Source: Enoplosus armatus (Eukaryota > Chordata > Actinopteri > Centrarchiformes > Enoplosidae). Taken from it: 64,000 nucleotides of DNA. Within the stretch, counting starts at the first letter, position 1. Each line of letters opens with the position of its first letter. A program made the position numbers and the translations under genes. A model generated the notes under the pieces. It searched no databases. It saw only the letters and a program-made list of their open reading frames with translations, and was not told where the DNA came from. This document shows positions 34,422 through 47,733 of this stretch, piece by piece. Location: contig NC_092194.1 of assembly GCF_043641665.1 (NCBI RefSeq), positions 19,457,798 to 19,521,797 on the forward strand. The letters run 5' to 3'.

Positions 34422-37400
34422 CATGCCAAATTTCAGCCTCTTAGGGCAAAAACTAGGAGGCTGACCGACCAAACAACATAGCAAGCTATAGAGCTGCTGG
34501 TGTTTCTTTATAAATATGTCTTTGTTTACATAGTGGCATTCAGTTTTTCAAAATGGAATTCACTCTTAGACTGTATGCTCTAATAGCATTAGCAGAGGTT
34601 AATTAAGTTGGTCTAACAGCTGTAATGAGATAATTACGTAGACACACTCATACAGATGGCAGTTATTTACACTGCAGGTAACAGGTAACTGGCAGACGAG
34701 GTGAAGCTTGAAAGAAAAGGTTAGACTCTTTTAAATTGCAATAGTGGTAATGATTTATGTGTTTACGAGCGTTGTAGACGTCTGGATGTGAAACCAGTTC
34801 GAGCGATATTGTTTGGTAAAAATGAACAGTGGTAATTCCATACTGGTAATTGTGTGATACGTGTGGTCGATTGAGAAGTCATGAAAAATGTGAATTATTG
34901 TGGCTCGTGTGTTTCTGGTAAATTGATTTAGACTCTGCTGCTGTTTGAAAGAAAAAGTAAACTTTCTGACTTGTACAGTTGTACACCGCAGTGACGCCAG
35001 TTGTACCTTTGCTGCAGATTCCTTTGCATTGTTGCAAATGACTGTGTAAAACACCATTCGTCATTTGTCGGAACGACATCCTCAGGGTAGAAATTAATAG
35101 CGTTAACACAATGGATTGTCTTGTTGTTTAGCCCTTTGCACTCTGTTGTGTAACTAGGTAGGCTGCACACACAATGCCACCCGTCCTCATAAATTTCCAG
35201 CCGAGGGTGAAAGCGAACGTTGACGAGGACCGAGCCTTTATCTGAGAATGATAAATCCCCCACCACTGCCACACAGAGGATCACTGAGGAACCTTGAGCT
35301 GATTTATTGAGCTCAGAAAAACAGGGAGAGTGAGGAAGCTGTCCTCTGGCTGGATATCGCTGCCATTCTTCATTTGGGTGACGTTTCACTCAGCCCCTGA
35401 AGAGACTCCCAGGGAATACTGCTTTGTCTGTTTTTTAGACAATTTTCATGGCATTTCTGCTTCATAAGATGGTGTTTAGAGACAAAACAGGAAAAGAAAA
35501 GCGGTATGAGAGACATGACAGAGGGTCATGAGTTGTATTCAAAGCCATGACATTGCACATACATCGTTTTGTGTGTTTTCATTTTATTCTTGAGGCCAGT
35601 GTTGACAACAGCATGTCATTTGCAACTCTGGGGCCTCTCATTTATTGAAGGTTCCCCCCAAAGGCGCAGCACACCAGCATTTAAAACTGCGAAATGTCTG
35701 GGTGAAATAAATGCATTTAATTGGGATCTCTGCGATCAGTAGGAAGAGGTGTGGTACATTTGCATGATTGTTTGTGTCCAGTTCAGCTTTGGTTTACATT
35801 TGTGCCACTGACAAATATTTCAAAATGGAGGAAGCTAACATTATTGTAGCTTATTAGCTGTGTGTCATGTAACCTCCTCTGTCTGAGTATGAACTGCTGT
35901 GTTACGGCACAGTACAGAGGAAATGGAAAGAAGCTGGGAGAACTATTGTGACTGACTATCACTGGCATGTTCACCACCTACAGTAGTTCACCAGCAAGCC
36001 CTGCGAGTAGTCAATATTTCATGACGATGCACAGATGAATTGTGCCACCCTCTGGTGTGAGGCCTTAAAAATTAAACATCAAGTGCTTCTTTCAAGAACC
36101 ACCATTTAATAATTATCCATTGTTGAAGCAGCAGAGAGACCAATTTCAGCTCCCGCTGTAGCCCCAGTAAACCATGACGCAATGGAGCCATAAGAAATGT
36201 GAGAAAAATTTTCGCTTTCAAGTTTTCTCCATTGCTATCGCTTTCGCCGCCTCCACACGCAACTCCCAGCTCAGCGAAACAAGTTCACATTGGTTCTCTG
36301 GAGGCTGTCAGACAAAAGCAGGCGAGGCAGGTTGAAGTACACCGGGTACTCCGCAAGACTTGACTACAACACTTCATCACAAAATCAGTGCCTCGCAGAA
36401 GGCACTGAACATCACACGTCCAACAAAGTAAGAGTCTCGAGGTCAGATATTTCTTTTAAAAGCAGTGAAGTTTTGCAAAATCCTGCTGTGCACTCATTGA
36501 AACCTGGCAGCTGCCCAGCACAGGCGGTCTGCTACCGACCCAGACTCTCGACTAAATAATTAATTTGTGTTGTATCAGGGTCTGGGTGAATCCCTTCTCT
36601 TGGTTCGCTGGAAGATGTCCATTAAAACTGTTTTTGCCATGGAGAGTACTGCACATTCTCACCATTATGAATTAATACTTGTAGCTGGAAGGCTTTGGCT
36701 TCTGCTAATTGTTAAAGACATAATGTTTTGTTTCCGCGGTTGACAAAGATATGTTTCTAACAAATATTTTTTATTTAAATAACGGTTGTTATATATCTAT
36801 TGCTGCCAGCTGGTGATAGTTCAGGCGGCATAATCCACTCCAGACTGCGTGGCTTGTTGTGGATTATCCCTTAAATTTAATCACTGTTATAGATTGATAT
36901 GCTTGCCTCAAAGTCACTAAGCAACCCGTGTCACCTTAGCAACATGCTAAAACATTAGCAGGCACAGTAAACAAGTATACAAGTATCTAACTTTTGCTTC
37001 ATAACTTTTCAATTCTGAGTTGTAAATATTCAACAAAACATGAGAACGCTCTTATTTGAAATTTTAAAAAGCCTAATAATTCAACCCCCAGATGTGTGTT
37101 TAAGGATTGCTTAAGGCGCTCGACACCATTTTCACATTTACTTTGTGTCAGGTTGTTCTTTGCTCTGCAGCTCATGCATTCTGCAGTCTTCTAACACACT
37201 GTTTGTCTTGGATTGTACCGTACATGTTAAAGTGCTCTCACAAGGTCTTTTGGAAGTTTTATAGACAGAATTGGTCTTCGTTTACCAAATAAACAAATCC
37301 TTTACTTCACATGCAGTTTTATGTTGTGATGCAATACATTTTCTGGAACATTACTTGAAAACACTGTTTATTGATAAAAGAAGCAGACAGAGATGTTAAT

Positions 37401-40400
37401 TTTTAAATACATAACAAAACAAATTACTTCATCTCATTACACAGAAGGCATGAAACAATCCAATGTTGCCATAATCACTTCTGCTCAGTGATTTGCAATG
37501 TTTTTCAACTATGGTCTCCAACAATTAAACATTGCACTCCTGTAACACACACACAAAAAAAGCTTTATTGAAAGCATTCGTCTTCCTTGTCAAAAGCCTC
37601 AACTTTTTCCACATACTGTATGCAATAATAACTCCCAAAGCCTGTAAACAGCCTCTGATGTGATCTTTAATAAGAGAGCTGCTATGGTATAAATGCTTTA
37701 AACGGTGTCTATGGCAGTTTTTATATTGTCTCATGATGTATATAGTCAAGTCTCCAAGACTCTGACATCGCTGGCCCTTGAGTTCCATCTTTCAAATACA
37801 TACATCATCCATCTGCTGCTACATCAGCCGCCAGTCATGTAGCAGTGTTGCTAGTTGTCCTGCCAATCACCGCGGCACCAATGGTGCCACAACCCGCAAT
37901 CATCCGTCTCAGAGTGGCCTTTGGACAGCAGCAGAATGATGTGGTTACAAGCAGCGTGACAGCAGTGAACTGGGCGGATGGATGGATACGTGGACATATA
38001 GATGGATTTTGTTTTATTTCATCATCCAAACCTCAACTATTGTATTTCACTTGTCCTTGTAGTAATCACGCTTTTTAAAAGGCTATTTCATTATTCATAT
38101 ATCCATTGAGGCTAAAAACAAGTCTGCTATTTTTAATGCTAAGCCACTGGTGAGTGTTTGAATTCCCTTTTCACTTGTGTCCCTGAAACATCTAGGTTAT
38201 ACCCCTGGGTGATCTGCACTGAGCCAAGGTAGTGATGTGAGCTCTGATGTCAGGGAACAATAGATTGATTTATTTGGCCTTACATGGTTTTCACTGCTCT
38301 GTACAGTGTACACTGTCTCATTTCTTCAGAATAAAGTGTTGGAGCGTAGGTGAGATGGTGAGCTTTTTTGAACCAAATACAATTTCCTGCTGTCATAAAA
38401 GCAACCACGTAGGACTTATTAGACAGCAAATTAAGTGTTGAGTGAGTTTTTTTTTGGCTCTGGGACCTGCTATAAAATCTATTGGGTAATCTAAAATATA
38501 GTTCCTAAAGCAGGTGCCAATGGAAAAATGAGCATTCTTTGAAAAGCATACTTTTAGTAGATGTGTGGTTTTCCCCAGACAACACCAATTTTCTCAATTT
38601 CAGCCACACATCTTTTCTGAAGTATTTAGTGGGCGGTTTAGCAATATGAGGAATGGGGAGAGACAGGCAACACGAGGCCGCTCATGAAGAGTTTCGTTTT
38701 GTGGCTTTTCAATTGAATCTACCTGCATCACTGGGTCAAGCTGGAGCGTCCAGGCAAGCCTCAGGATGACCCTCAGTGCTAAACATATCTGACACCTTAA
38801 TGGTCCAGGCAGACAGGGATGTTTGTTTAGTCGCTGTAAGGAAGAGAATTGTTTTCAAATTATCTGCACCTGTCTGCTGCATTGCTCCAGTCAGCTGATT
38901 GCTCTATCTGCCTTCCTCTTAGACAACTGCAGGCGTGACCGCTCTAGCCGAGACGTGATTGGCCGTTTGCAGATCCATTAAGCTGTGGTGGGACCAGAAT
39001 TGACCCTTTGCTTCACATGATGGCTACATACACCTGTATGAATGCAGTTATATGAGGATCAGTATTGCCTGAAGACCCTTTCAGTCCCACCTTTTCTCAG
39101 ATTGGCTAGACATTGGAGATATCGCCTCCATAGTTCAGAATTCAATGAAGGCGATCCTTGACATGCATATCTGCTGCTCTCGATTGAAGTGGAAATGCAT
39201 TCTTTCAAAATGAGTCTATTGCACGAATGGAAAGGAATTTGAATGGAAAGGAATTCGAGGTGGAGTGAGTATTTACAGAAACTGCTGCACGTGTCAGCAT
39301 GCAGGTCAGGGTCTCTGTGATTGCTCTTAAAGAAATTCGTAAAAACTGAAGGATAGATGTCTAAACCCCGAGCTGTTTTCATGACCAGCTGAATCAAATT
39401 TAATTTGTTCTTTTCAGTTTCACTTCCTGCCTGTAGCAAATGCTCATAGCGTGTCAGTGGGGGTTTGATAAGGTTATTCATCGATACCATTTACTCAGTC
39501 ATTACTCCATCGGGGGCCAGATGTATAAATTGCGCACATTAGTGATTATAAAAAACACATGCAGTGAGTTGCATGCTTTACACCAGGAACACGCCGTTAT
39601 GAGTCAGCCAGGCTGAGAGTGTGAATTAGCAATGAGGCAAAAACATCAAAGAGGGAATTTGTGTTTGGAATCTTTCAAAGTAGTTAATATTTAAAGTCTC
39701 AAAAGATTTATAGCTGCATGTCCTCTTTTATAAGAATGATTTTAATTCTAGCATATTGGTTTAGATATTACTACTGTACCAACTGTATTGTAACAGATTA
39801 TTTCTGCTCATATTAGTTCATAAATCCGACATAATGAAGTGCAATCAGTTGAATATTATGTTCACAATGTACATCAGTATATATGTTATTGCTTGATGCT
39901 GTTTTCAGGAATGAAGTCAAAGAACATAATAAATGAAAAACTAAAGGCAGCAAGTACAATATGAGTGATCTTGAAATAACTGGCTTTCAACCAAAACAAA
40001 ATGTTGGCCTAGCTTTGATCACTTATTATTTAAGTTCAGATAGTTATGTCAGCTGAAATTTTGGCACAGCTTTGTACATCACCTGCAGCTGGTTAACGGT
40101 GCAACATGTGTAGTTGCCATAGAAATGCTGATGTTCACATGTTGTTCTTTTTCCTTTCTATGAACTTTTAAAGACTTCTTGTCCATATTTACCTGAAAGT
40201 TGGGTTTACAAGGTTCGTTCTTGACCTTGAAAACAGCAGAGAGCGACATTGTGCCACATTGTGTTAGATTGCATTGTAGCAAACAGTGTGAAGTGAAAGT
40301 CAGTGTCTGCTGGATGGCTTGTCTGGCAATTTGCAGTTAGCAGGTTAGGAAAACAAACTGCCGACTTACACATCCAGCAGAAGCAGAAACAGCCCAGTAA

Positions 40401-41099
40401 AGTAATATTTCTGACCACAACTACTACACAACTGATGTTGATTTTCAGTGGGATCAGCGGTTCTAGCTAGCACCCCTTTCATTTTAATGGCAGTCCTTCG
40501 CTTTAACTTTTAGCTTTTCTGTGCTCATCATCTCAACTCATATTTAACTCTTATTTTATAGATCAGTGTCACAAAGATCTCCTGTATCCTAATCTGTTTC
40601 ACTGTTATTCGCCTAACTCTCTCCATCTATCTCCTACAGTAGTTGCAGTTTGCAAGCAGCCCCATCTGGCAAGGAGTCGTGGAGTGTCACTAAATGAACA
40701 GACGTCAAGTCGCAGTGAGTATACAGATATTTGCTTGCAGCACTGTGTTTGAAACCAGTACAACAGCAGTTTAATTTTGTGCAAGCTCGATTTCATTTCT
40801 AGTATACTGCTGCCTTCAGGAGAGAGCAGTCCTGTTGATTGGCTTTTAATGTATGTCCAAACCGGGTTGAATCTGGATGGTTAAACAAGCATTTGATGCT
40901 AATTGTGTAACTGGTTAAAATAAAAGCCTATGAGAATATCAGGACACTTCACATCTCCCAGTTTTACCTGTCTAATGCCTCTATGATGAATCAGTGACCA
41001 GCATTTGAAAACATTTCAGGTCTTTTTTACTCCAAAAAATCAAATGAAGTAGTATTTCATCTCCATAATGTCACTACTTCACTACATATCATGAGTCAC
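34422..41099. other. Long quiet intergenic stretch
   Basis: No gene recognised. The longest frames (153 codons at 34,928-35,389 and 143 at 39,059-39,490, both minus) have no domain, no splice context and ordinary composition. A 14-base direct duplication of GAATGGAAAGGAATT-type sequence lies at 39,226-39,256. A short ACATGCTAAAACATTAGCA patch near 36,943 recalls the 14-kb repeat family. Few repeats are visible in 37-41 kb, which fits conserved regulatory DNA but does not prove it. Confidence 0.5.
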
Positions 41100-42190
41100 A
41101 TTCAATCTCAAGACGTGAACTCATAAGCCTGTTATGCACCGCCGCCCCCTGAGCTCTTCAATTAATTTTGGCATCTTTTTTTGCGAAATCACATCACTAA
41201 AATTAAATGTGAGCAGATATGCAGTTAAAGCAGTGAACGCAGCGCCTCCAATTCCTTCACGATAACGCCACATTTTCCCCGCGAAATGAATCCAGCACAG
41301 AGAATTACCTACAGTGTCATTTTCTCTGCATGATCACACTGATTTTCCTATCGCAGGTTTTTGCAGAAAATGTATTGGTTTATCTTTGAAATGTAGTGGA
41401 ACTTCTTAACCAGTGATGCCGCTGTCAGCAGTGCAAACAAAAAGCTGATTACAGGGCAGAATTATCTAGATTGCCTGTCTCTCTTAGCATCCAGAGATAT
41501 CATAGCACCAAAGAACAGAGAGAGGTACTTGCCTCACACGCTTGTTTATAAGATAATATCTTTTACGAGTCCCCATTCCCAAGCCCCGCCCAAACAATAT
41601 AAATGTATATGAGGGAAAACTAGGGCAAGCCTGAATCAGAATTTCAATAGACCCCATTTTTGTTTAGACTTGCAATTTTGGCAGTAAGCACCACCACACC
41701 CAGAATATCAATCAAAAGCTGTTATTCTTATGTCTCTGAGATGTGTTTTGAGTGAGACACCACTCTGCTCAGCGGAAGTGGCACCGGTGAAAATATCTAC
41801 AATAATCACTACCAGAGGCAGATGTCACAGATTTTTTTTCCCCCTCGATATGAATTATTCCTCTGATATGAAGCGTCGGCAACCCTGCCACCTTTCTCTC
41901 CCCCACACTACTATCAACACCTCGACGTTTGCCAGTCCTCTGTGACCCCTCCATACATTAAACAGCAACATTAACTGCCGTTCTGCTTGCTGATTCACTT
42001 GCACGGTTTTATTGGAATGATGCTCAGAGATATTTGGCTGCAGAGGCCAAAAATAGAAATAGGGTGATGATGGATCGTAAAGTATTTCGTTTATTGGACT
42101 TAATGGGGCTCAGTTTATAGGTAGAATTGTGAACCATTGAAATAGGAGTGTCAGTGGCGTATTATAGTCACCATAAAGCCCCCGGCTCCC
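41100..42190. other. Repeat-free block, possible conserved noncoding DNA
   Basis: Two stretches (about 41,150-41,420 and 41,990-42,190) lack repeat hallmarks and are rich in homeodomain-like cores such as CAATTAATTTTGGC and in GATTTATTG/TTTATTGGA-type words. This style is common in conserved noncoding elements near developmental genes. It is only a pattern judgement; no coding frame is present. Confidence 0.3.
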
Positions 42191-43154
42191 TTCAGAGCAC
42201 TGCATAAATGCAGCCAGGAAACTTAGTTAGTCATATGTTGGAAAAGAATAATAAATGACAACGCTGTGAAACGAGGGGTGGGTAGAGTGAATATTCAGAA
42301 TACCTTAATTTGAACTCATCAATGCCAGAATTCAGCTGCTCATTGTGTTCGACTCACTCGTTGTCATTTAATTGCAGCGTGGCTTTACTTTCAAATAAAG
42401 TGGGGGGGATTTTTTTCTTAAGATGTCAAGGAATTATTTTCGGGGTGCGAGAGCCACCCGCTGTGAAAGCTCCACTCCGAGTGAACCCGCCGAAACTTGA
42501 CGGACATACCCGCCACCTATGGTTGCCTTAGCTTGAATGAAGTGAATGAGAGGCTGATGGGTGCACAAAGACGTGGGAATGTTGAATTGGCAGGCTGCAC
42601 AGGTTCCCCTGCAACCCCTCAGAAGCACATTTTAGCCCTTACAGCTGATTGACTCCTGGCTCAGCCTCATTAGTGAGTTCGGAGAGGAAAGTTTCATGCA
42701 GGTGGGGTGGGGAGGGAGTTTCATAGAGCATGAAGGCCAAATACACCGCTTCCCATGACAATACCAAGGACACTGTTCTGCCGACCACAGAACCATGGCA
42801 GAGTCCTTGGCTCATCTAAAATGCTGTTTCACATAATGGGACCAAGCTGAAAACAAATAAACCAACCTGATAATGAGGCTTTCCCTCAACTTGCGCAACG
42901 TTTTTCCAATAAGAGTCATCTGTGCTTTTAATAGACAACAAACATCTGTGCTGCTCGGAATCACAGAATCTAATTTGTTTGGTAATTGTTGGCTGAGCAC
43001 AGAGTGAGCTAACCACGTTTTTTGTCAATAGCTATTAAAGTTCTCAGAGACATAATAAAATGGTTATTCATTACAGTATGCACTCCTCTCATAATTCAAC
43101 TGCCGATGTAAGTTACAGCACTCAGTAGTGGATGTTTTCACTGCAAGAGAGCTA
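42191..43154. other. No gene recognised; G-rich patch
   Basis: GGTGGGGTGGGGAGGGAG at about 42,702-42,719 has three adjacent G-runs but lacks a nearby fourth for a classic quadruplex. No gene. Confidence 0.5.
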
Positions 43155-43410
43155 GGTCGGGTTTTAGCCAGCGACGTGGCTCTAGAGAAAGAAATCTGTC
43201 TGTCGCTTTGGTCCAGGCTGAAATATCTCAACAACAATTGAAAAGGCGGTCATGAAATTCGTTAGCTGCATTCAAGGTTTCTAGCGGATAAATTCCAATG
43301 ACTTTGTTGACCCCTTGGCTGTCCTTGTAGCATAACACTTTTGGTTGAGAGTGAAATGTCTGGACAACTATTGGATTTGTTGCCATGTAAATTGGTGCAA
43401 ATCATGCAAT
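43155..43410 (+). mobile_element. Fish ATGCTAAC-rich repeat, fragment 4
   Basis: GTTTTAGCCAGCGACGTGGC, then CTCTAGAGAAAG, GGTCCAGGCTGAAATATCTC, CCAATGACTTTGTTGACCCC, and GAAATGTCTGGACAACTATTG. These match, in order and orientation, the end-proximal part of the element at 14,757-15,075. The GTTAGCATGCTAAC part is missing, so it is a 5'-type fragment. Confidence 0.6.
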
Positions 43411-44700
43411 GAATAATCACAGTGAAGGCTGTTTTCTCTTTGTGAAAGGTTTATCTTTTAGAGATTCATGGTTTTTCTGTGGGCAGTGATGAAGAAATGT
43501 TTTAGGTAAAACTATTTTCACAGTGTTTTTAGTAAAAGTCTGAAGTTGCCTGAAGTGTTTTTTTTTTCAGAGAGATAAAATTACACAAAACAAGATCATA
43601 ATTTACACAGGAAAGTACTGACACACATTTTAAGATACAGAACCAGACCTTGTATGTGTGTGTTTGCACGCAGCTGTAATGTATTCAAAGCAGTTGCCGT
43701 CACTCAGGCAGTACAGAGGTTTATTCAATTAGCTGTAATTCTGATGCTTTGCTAATTAGTGAGGAAAAATAATTATACTCAGATGAGATCCTTTGGGGAC
43801 TTTCCACTTGGTTTGTTCGCTGATTCGTCTCCTGTGATTCAGTGGCGAGAAACAGGCGGACATAAGAAAATACTATTATGCTCCCTTCTACTTTAGTTAG
43901 TCCGTCTGTGAAGGGTAAGAACCTGATGTTTCACAGACTCTCCGCTGCCTCCATTTTTGGAAATGATGACATATTTTCTCACAAAATGACTGATGGTAGA
44001 AAATGAGGAGAAATTACAGTGCTTTCACGAGATAGTTGGTAACTGATGACCTTGGCTGACTGAACGCTTTGTGGCTCGATGTTTCGTCTTTAGCGCGAGG
44101 AGGCACTGAGAATTTTTTACATTTACTCAAATTTGTTAAAGCCTGCACAAGAACAGGAGGAATGTGACTTGGGCTGACGCTGGTTAATGCTGGCATTTAT
44201 AAAGATAACGCTGATTCATGCAGTTCTGACAGAAAGGTTGACAGTCAAATAAATCAAGTTTCTTTTCAAGATAAGATATGAACTATTTGTGAATTCAGTT
44301 CTTGCTGGTGTGAAACCACAAAAAAAAAAAAAAAAAAAATCAGATTGAGGAATATTGTTGAAATTATTAGCTGGTGTGCAGCATTTGCTATTAGCTACAA
44401 TAATTAAAAGTAATCATCTTTATCTTTAAAAATTGAAATAACAGTGATCACGCTCACGACCCGCATGATTCGACACGTTTTTAACGGTCAGTTCCAAAAG
44501 AGAAACCTCTGTTTTTTAGTTGTTAAATTGGGGCTTAATTGCGAGACCGCAGCCAGCACAATAAAGGCAGAGGTGCTGACAGAGGTAGGAGGTAAAGTGG
44601 AGGATAGATTGGACACTGCTGGGGCCGGGCTCACACCGCTGAGAACAAAATAGAGGTCCCTCTCAGTAATGGTGGCTGGGGAAAAATGGTTCTTGTGAAG
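43411..44700. other. No gene recognised; A20 run
   Basis: A20 run at 44,320-44,339. It is not preceded by a recognisable processed gene or SINE body, so it is not called a retrogene tail. No other feature. Confidence 0.55.
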
Positions 44701-44708
44701 AGAGGGGA

Positions 44709-44732
44709 GGGGGGGCGGGGGGGGGGGGGGGG
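44709..44732. repeat. Near-pure G run (G7-C-G16)
   Basis: Seven G, one C and sixteen G. Homopolymer tract; the exact length may be unreliable. Confidence 0.9.
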
Positions 44733-47670
44733 TCTGACTTCTTCTGTTGCTGCTGTTTTAATGTTGATCATAATTTGCATCTTTATTTAAGAGAGACCTG
44801 GCCAACAGACAGACAAGCAATACTGAAAAAGACAGAAAAGAAATACTATGACGCACAAAACACTGTTACAACAGACCAAACAATACTAAACACACAGAAG
44901 AAGCTAAGAAAGCCACATGTGATGTAAAATCAGAAAATATAAAGCAATATAATTATGTAAGAGCAGACACAGGTTACCATAAAAAGCAATTTAAATTCAG
45001 TCAGAGATATTCAGCTACAGACTGTTACAATGGCTACAGAAAAAAGTAGAAAAAGACGGAATTGGGGAATAAAAAATCATAAAAACATGAAGACACATGT
45101 AGCCTGCTCATTTTCTCCTTCTGTCTAATTATAACAGAAATCAAAAGGCTGAGCTCACAGTGAACTTCTACTGCAGTAAACTCCATGTAGTCGTCTTTTC
45201 AGCTGTTTTTCTCAACTTTATTGTTCAAGGTGCCTTACCACAGCCGCGACTATAGCATCGTCGTGTTGGTTGTATTTTGAAGGTCCAGTTAATGCCGGTC
45301 TGTTTCTGTTAAAACAAGATGTGGATTACAGTGTCAGTGCTTGATGAACTAGATTTAAATGTAAATGTGACCAACTTGAAAGCAGCTGTTTAATGATGAG
45401 TCTGTTTGTACTTCTGCTTTAACAAGGACGTTGAATTAAATGACCCTTAATCAAGGCGGCATGTTGGAACCCAGAGCCCGGATGCTGTTAGACATAATTT
45501 CCATTTTCAACACTGCCAATTCTGTATCTTAGCATTTCAACACATTTTTCAGGTCCTTCAAAAAAAGATCTTAATTTGTGCAAGTATGTGACATTTAACA
45601 GCTTTATTGTCAAGACACAAAAAGCAACCGTGTCAACTATGTCAATTACAACCACAACAGAGAGAAGCCTTTTATTGCAACAGAACCACAGTCTTGAAGG
45701 TGGCTCTCTGCGAAAATAAAAGAGCAAAAGCGTGGGTTGTTTGTCTCGCTAATGCCACTCATTTTACTTTTAAAGCAGGTGCATTTTGGAAAATGTGCTC
45801 TTGAACTGAACCTGCCTTGCGTTAATGGAAGCTGTGCTGTTGGAGGTGGAGGGCTGCAGCCCTCCAGGGATCCTTGATAAAAAGCCATTAGTCTCCTGTG
45901 GGCAATACCTGGTACTTTACAGTATATAATGGACTTAACATGCCGGTTGTGTATCTTTGTGTTCTGTATTTTATCCATCGTACTGGGATTAATCCCTAAA
46001 GGCTGATAGATGCTAAATGAATATTTATGACCCCATACGGTGGGGGGGAGTACCGTAGACAGGTGTGTGTGGTTGTGCGCCTTTGAACTGGCCAACATAA
46101 TCAAATCCTCATAACATACTTTTAACCAAAACACTTCACTGTGACATGAGTTTATAGATTTGTGAGAGGAAAATCATGTGTTTTCCTTTTTACAATGTTA
46201 CATTGCTATAATTAGCATCAAACTGACAATTAGATATCATTATATAAAATATAAAATAAGTACAAATGACCAACAGCGTGCCCTATTCTTTGGTCTCTTC
46301 ACAGTCAAGAGTCTTTGATTCTGCACATCTGTCTATGAATAAAAAGAATATATCAGGCAGATTAAAGCCATTAAATTTGCTGAACAAATTCATGCTCCCA
46401 AATAGATAAACCCCTTTGATTTTTTTAGGGCTGCCCTCTTGGAATTTACATTTTAACCCACTAGTGGTTCTTTTGAGCACTTTTTTTAAATTGTGCGTAA
46501 TAAACATCGGAGCCTCAAGCAGCTGCTAGCGTGTCTTCAGACCCTTTGAAGATGGCACGAGGCAAACCAGAGTTCACTGTCAGATAACAGACCAGCAAAG
46601 AGCAGAAGAAAAGGGGCAAGTAGAAAATCGAACGTTTGTAATTTTTGCAAATGTGCGCCCTTGTGTTCAAGATTATAGATGCAAACAAAAGCAAAGTGCT
46701 GCTTGGCACAAAGTCAGCTAAATTGAAAAGTTCTACTGCCACAGACTTTTCTGTGATAACAAGCTAGTTGAGCATCTAGTCATTTTCTGAATTTCCTGTG
46801 TTCATCTCCATGAATGAATTGTCTTTGACCGACTAGTTGATTGTATTACTTGCAGCGTCAACACAGGGTTTGTATCATTCTCCTGCTGCCTACTGAGCTG
46901 CACAGAGAATTTAGTTTCTTCCTATGCAAAGGGTTAGTGTCGCGCTCTGCCCATTCAGATAGACGGGACCGCAGAGTAACCTGACAGCGCCTCAGATTTG
47001 CATTAAAGTCTTTCTGATGTCATTTTAAGAATCTAGAATGGTTTTCATACAAATGCTGAAACTCTCCCACGTGACTGTCTGTTTTGTGGTTTAGGGCACT
47101 TCTTAAAATGATTGTTCTGCAATGCAGTTCAAACCATCGAGCTAACTCGCTCTTTTTAACGTCAGCCGTTTGCTGGGGTTGCACGAAATTGCAAATCAGC
47201 GGCTGGTGACACTCTGGCATGTTCGCAACGAGGAAAAGAAAAAGAGAGGAGGGAGGGAGAGAAGAGAGGAAGCAGAAACAGTATCTAACACCTGCAAATG
47301 GAAACTGTCACAGCTTGATAACAAACCTAGAGGAGGTTGAGCGGAATAAACATTAAGCTCTCTAATGTTGCTGCTTAATGAGGTTTTCAATGACAGTGAG
47401 ATGGAAAGAAGTGACTGGCAGTTGTGAGCGTGATACACAAGGCGAGCCGGCTCCCGTGACCCCTGCAGGATCTGTAAGTCTTAGTGGCCATACATTTCAT
47501 TCCTCTCAATGACGGAGATCCTATAGAATATCATAAAAGGAGTCACCGCCACGGCTGGGCGCTCAGCTCTGCCTTTGATTTAGTGCAGGGAGACGACCAG
47601 AGACACTGACGCAGCCTTGCATGACCGAAGGCAAATGAAACAGGAAACTGACCGCCTCATCTTCTCAAGG
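44733..47670. other. No gene recognised
   Basis: A-rich patch 44,800-45,080. The 162-codon minus frame 45,646-46,134 has no domain and includes a PPPP stretch from a GGGGGTGG-type sequence. No gene supported. Confidence 0.5.
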
Positions 47671-47680
47671 GTGTCTGTGG

Positions 47681-47733
47681 AGGGTGAGGGGGGTGTTCAG
47701 GTGGGGTGGGCAGGGGTGGTAAGGTTGGGGGGC
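47681..47733 (+). other. Candidate G-quadruplex tract
   Basis: Six G-runs of three or more (GGG, GGGGGG, GGGG, GGG, GGGG, GGGGGG) within about 52 bases, most loops being 1-9 bases. By the usual sequence rule the + strand could fold into a G-quadruplex. No promoter or exon is seen next to it. Confidence 0.6.

Noticed and set aside
34928..35389. 153-codon minus-strand open frame
   Set aside because: No recognisable family and ordinary noncoding composition; overlapped by other frames on the same strand.
36290..36559. Possible exon in a CpG-richer patch (89-codon frame)
   Set aside because: No recognisable peptide, no convincing acceptor and donor in the right frame.
39059..39490. 143-codon minus-strand open frame
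   Set aside because: No recognisable domain; includes an internal 14-base direct duplication in DNA that does not keep a coding period.
44320..44339. Poly-A tail of a processed pseudogene
   Set aside because: No coding or RNA-derived body and no polyadenylation-type context upstream beyond a distant AATAAA-like word.
45646..46134. 162-codon minus-strand open frame
   Set aside because: No domain, no repeated or conserved motif, no splice context; long chance frames are expected in 64 kb.
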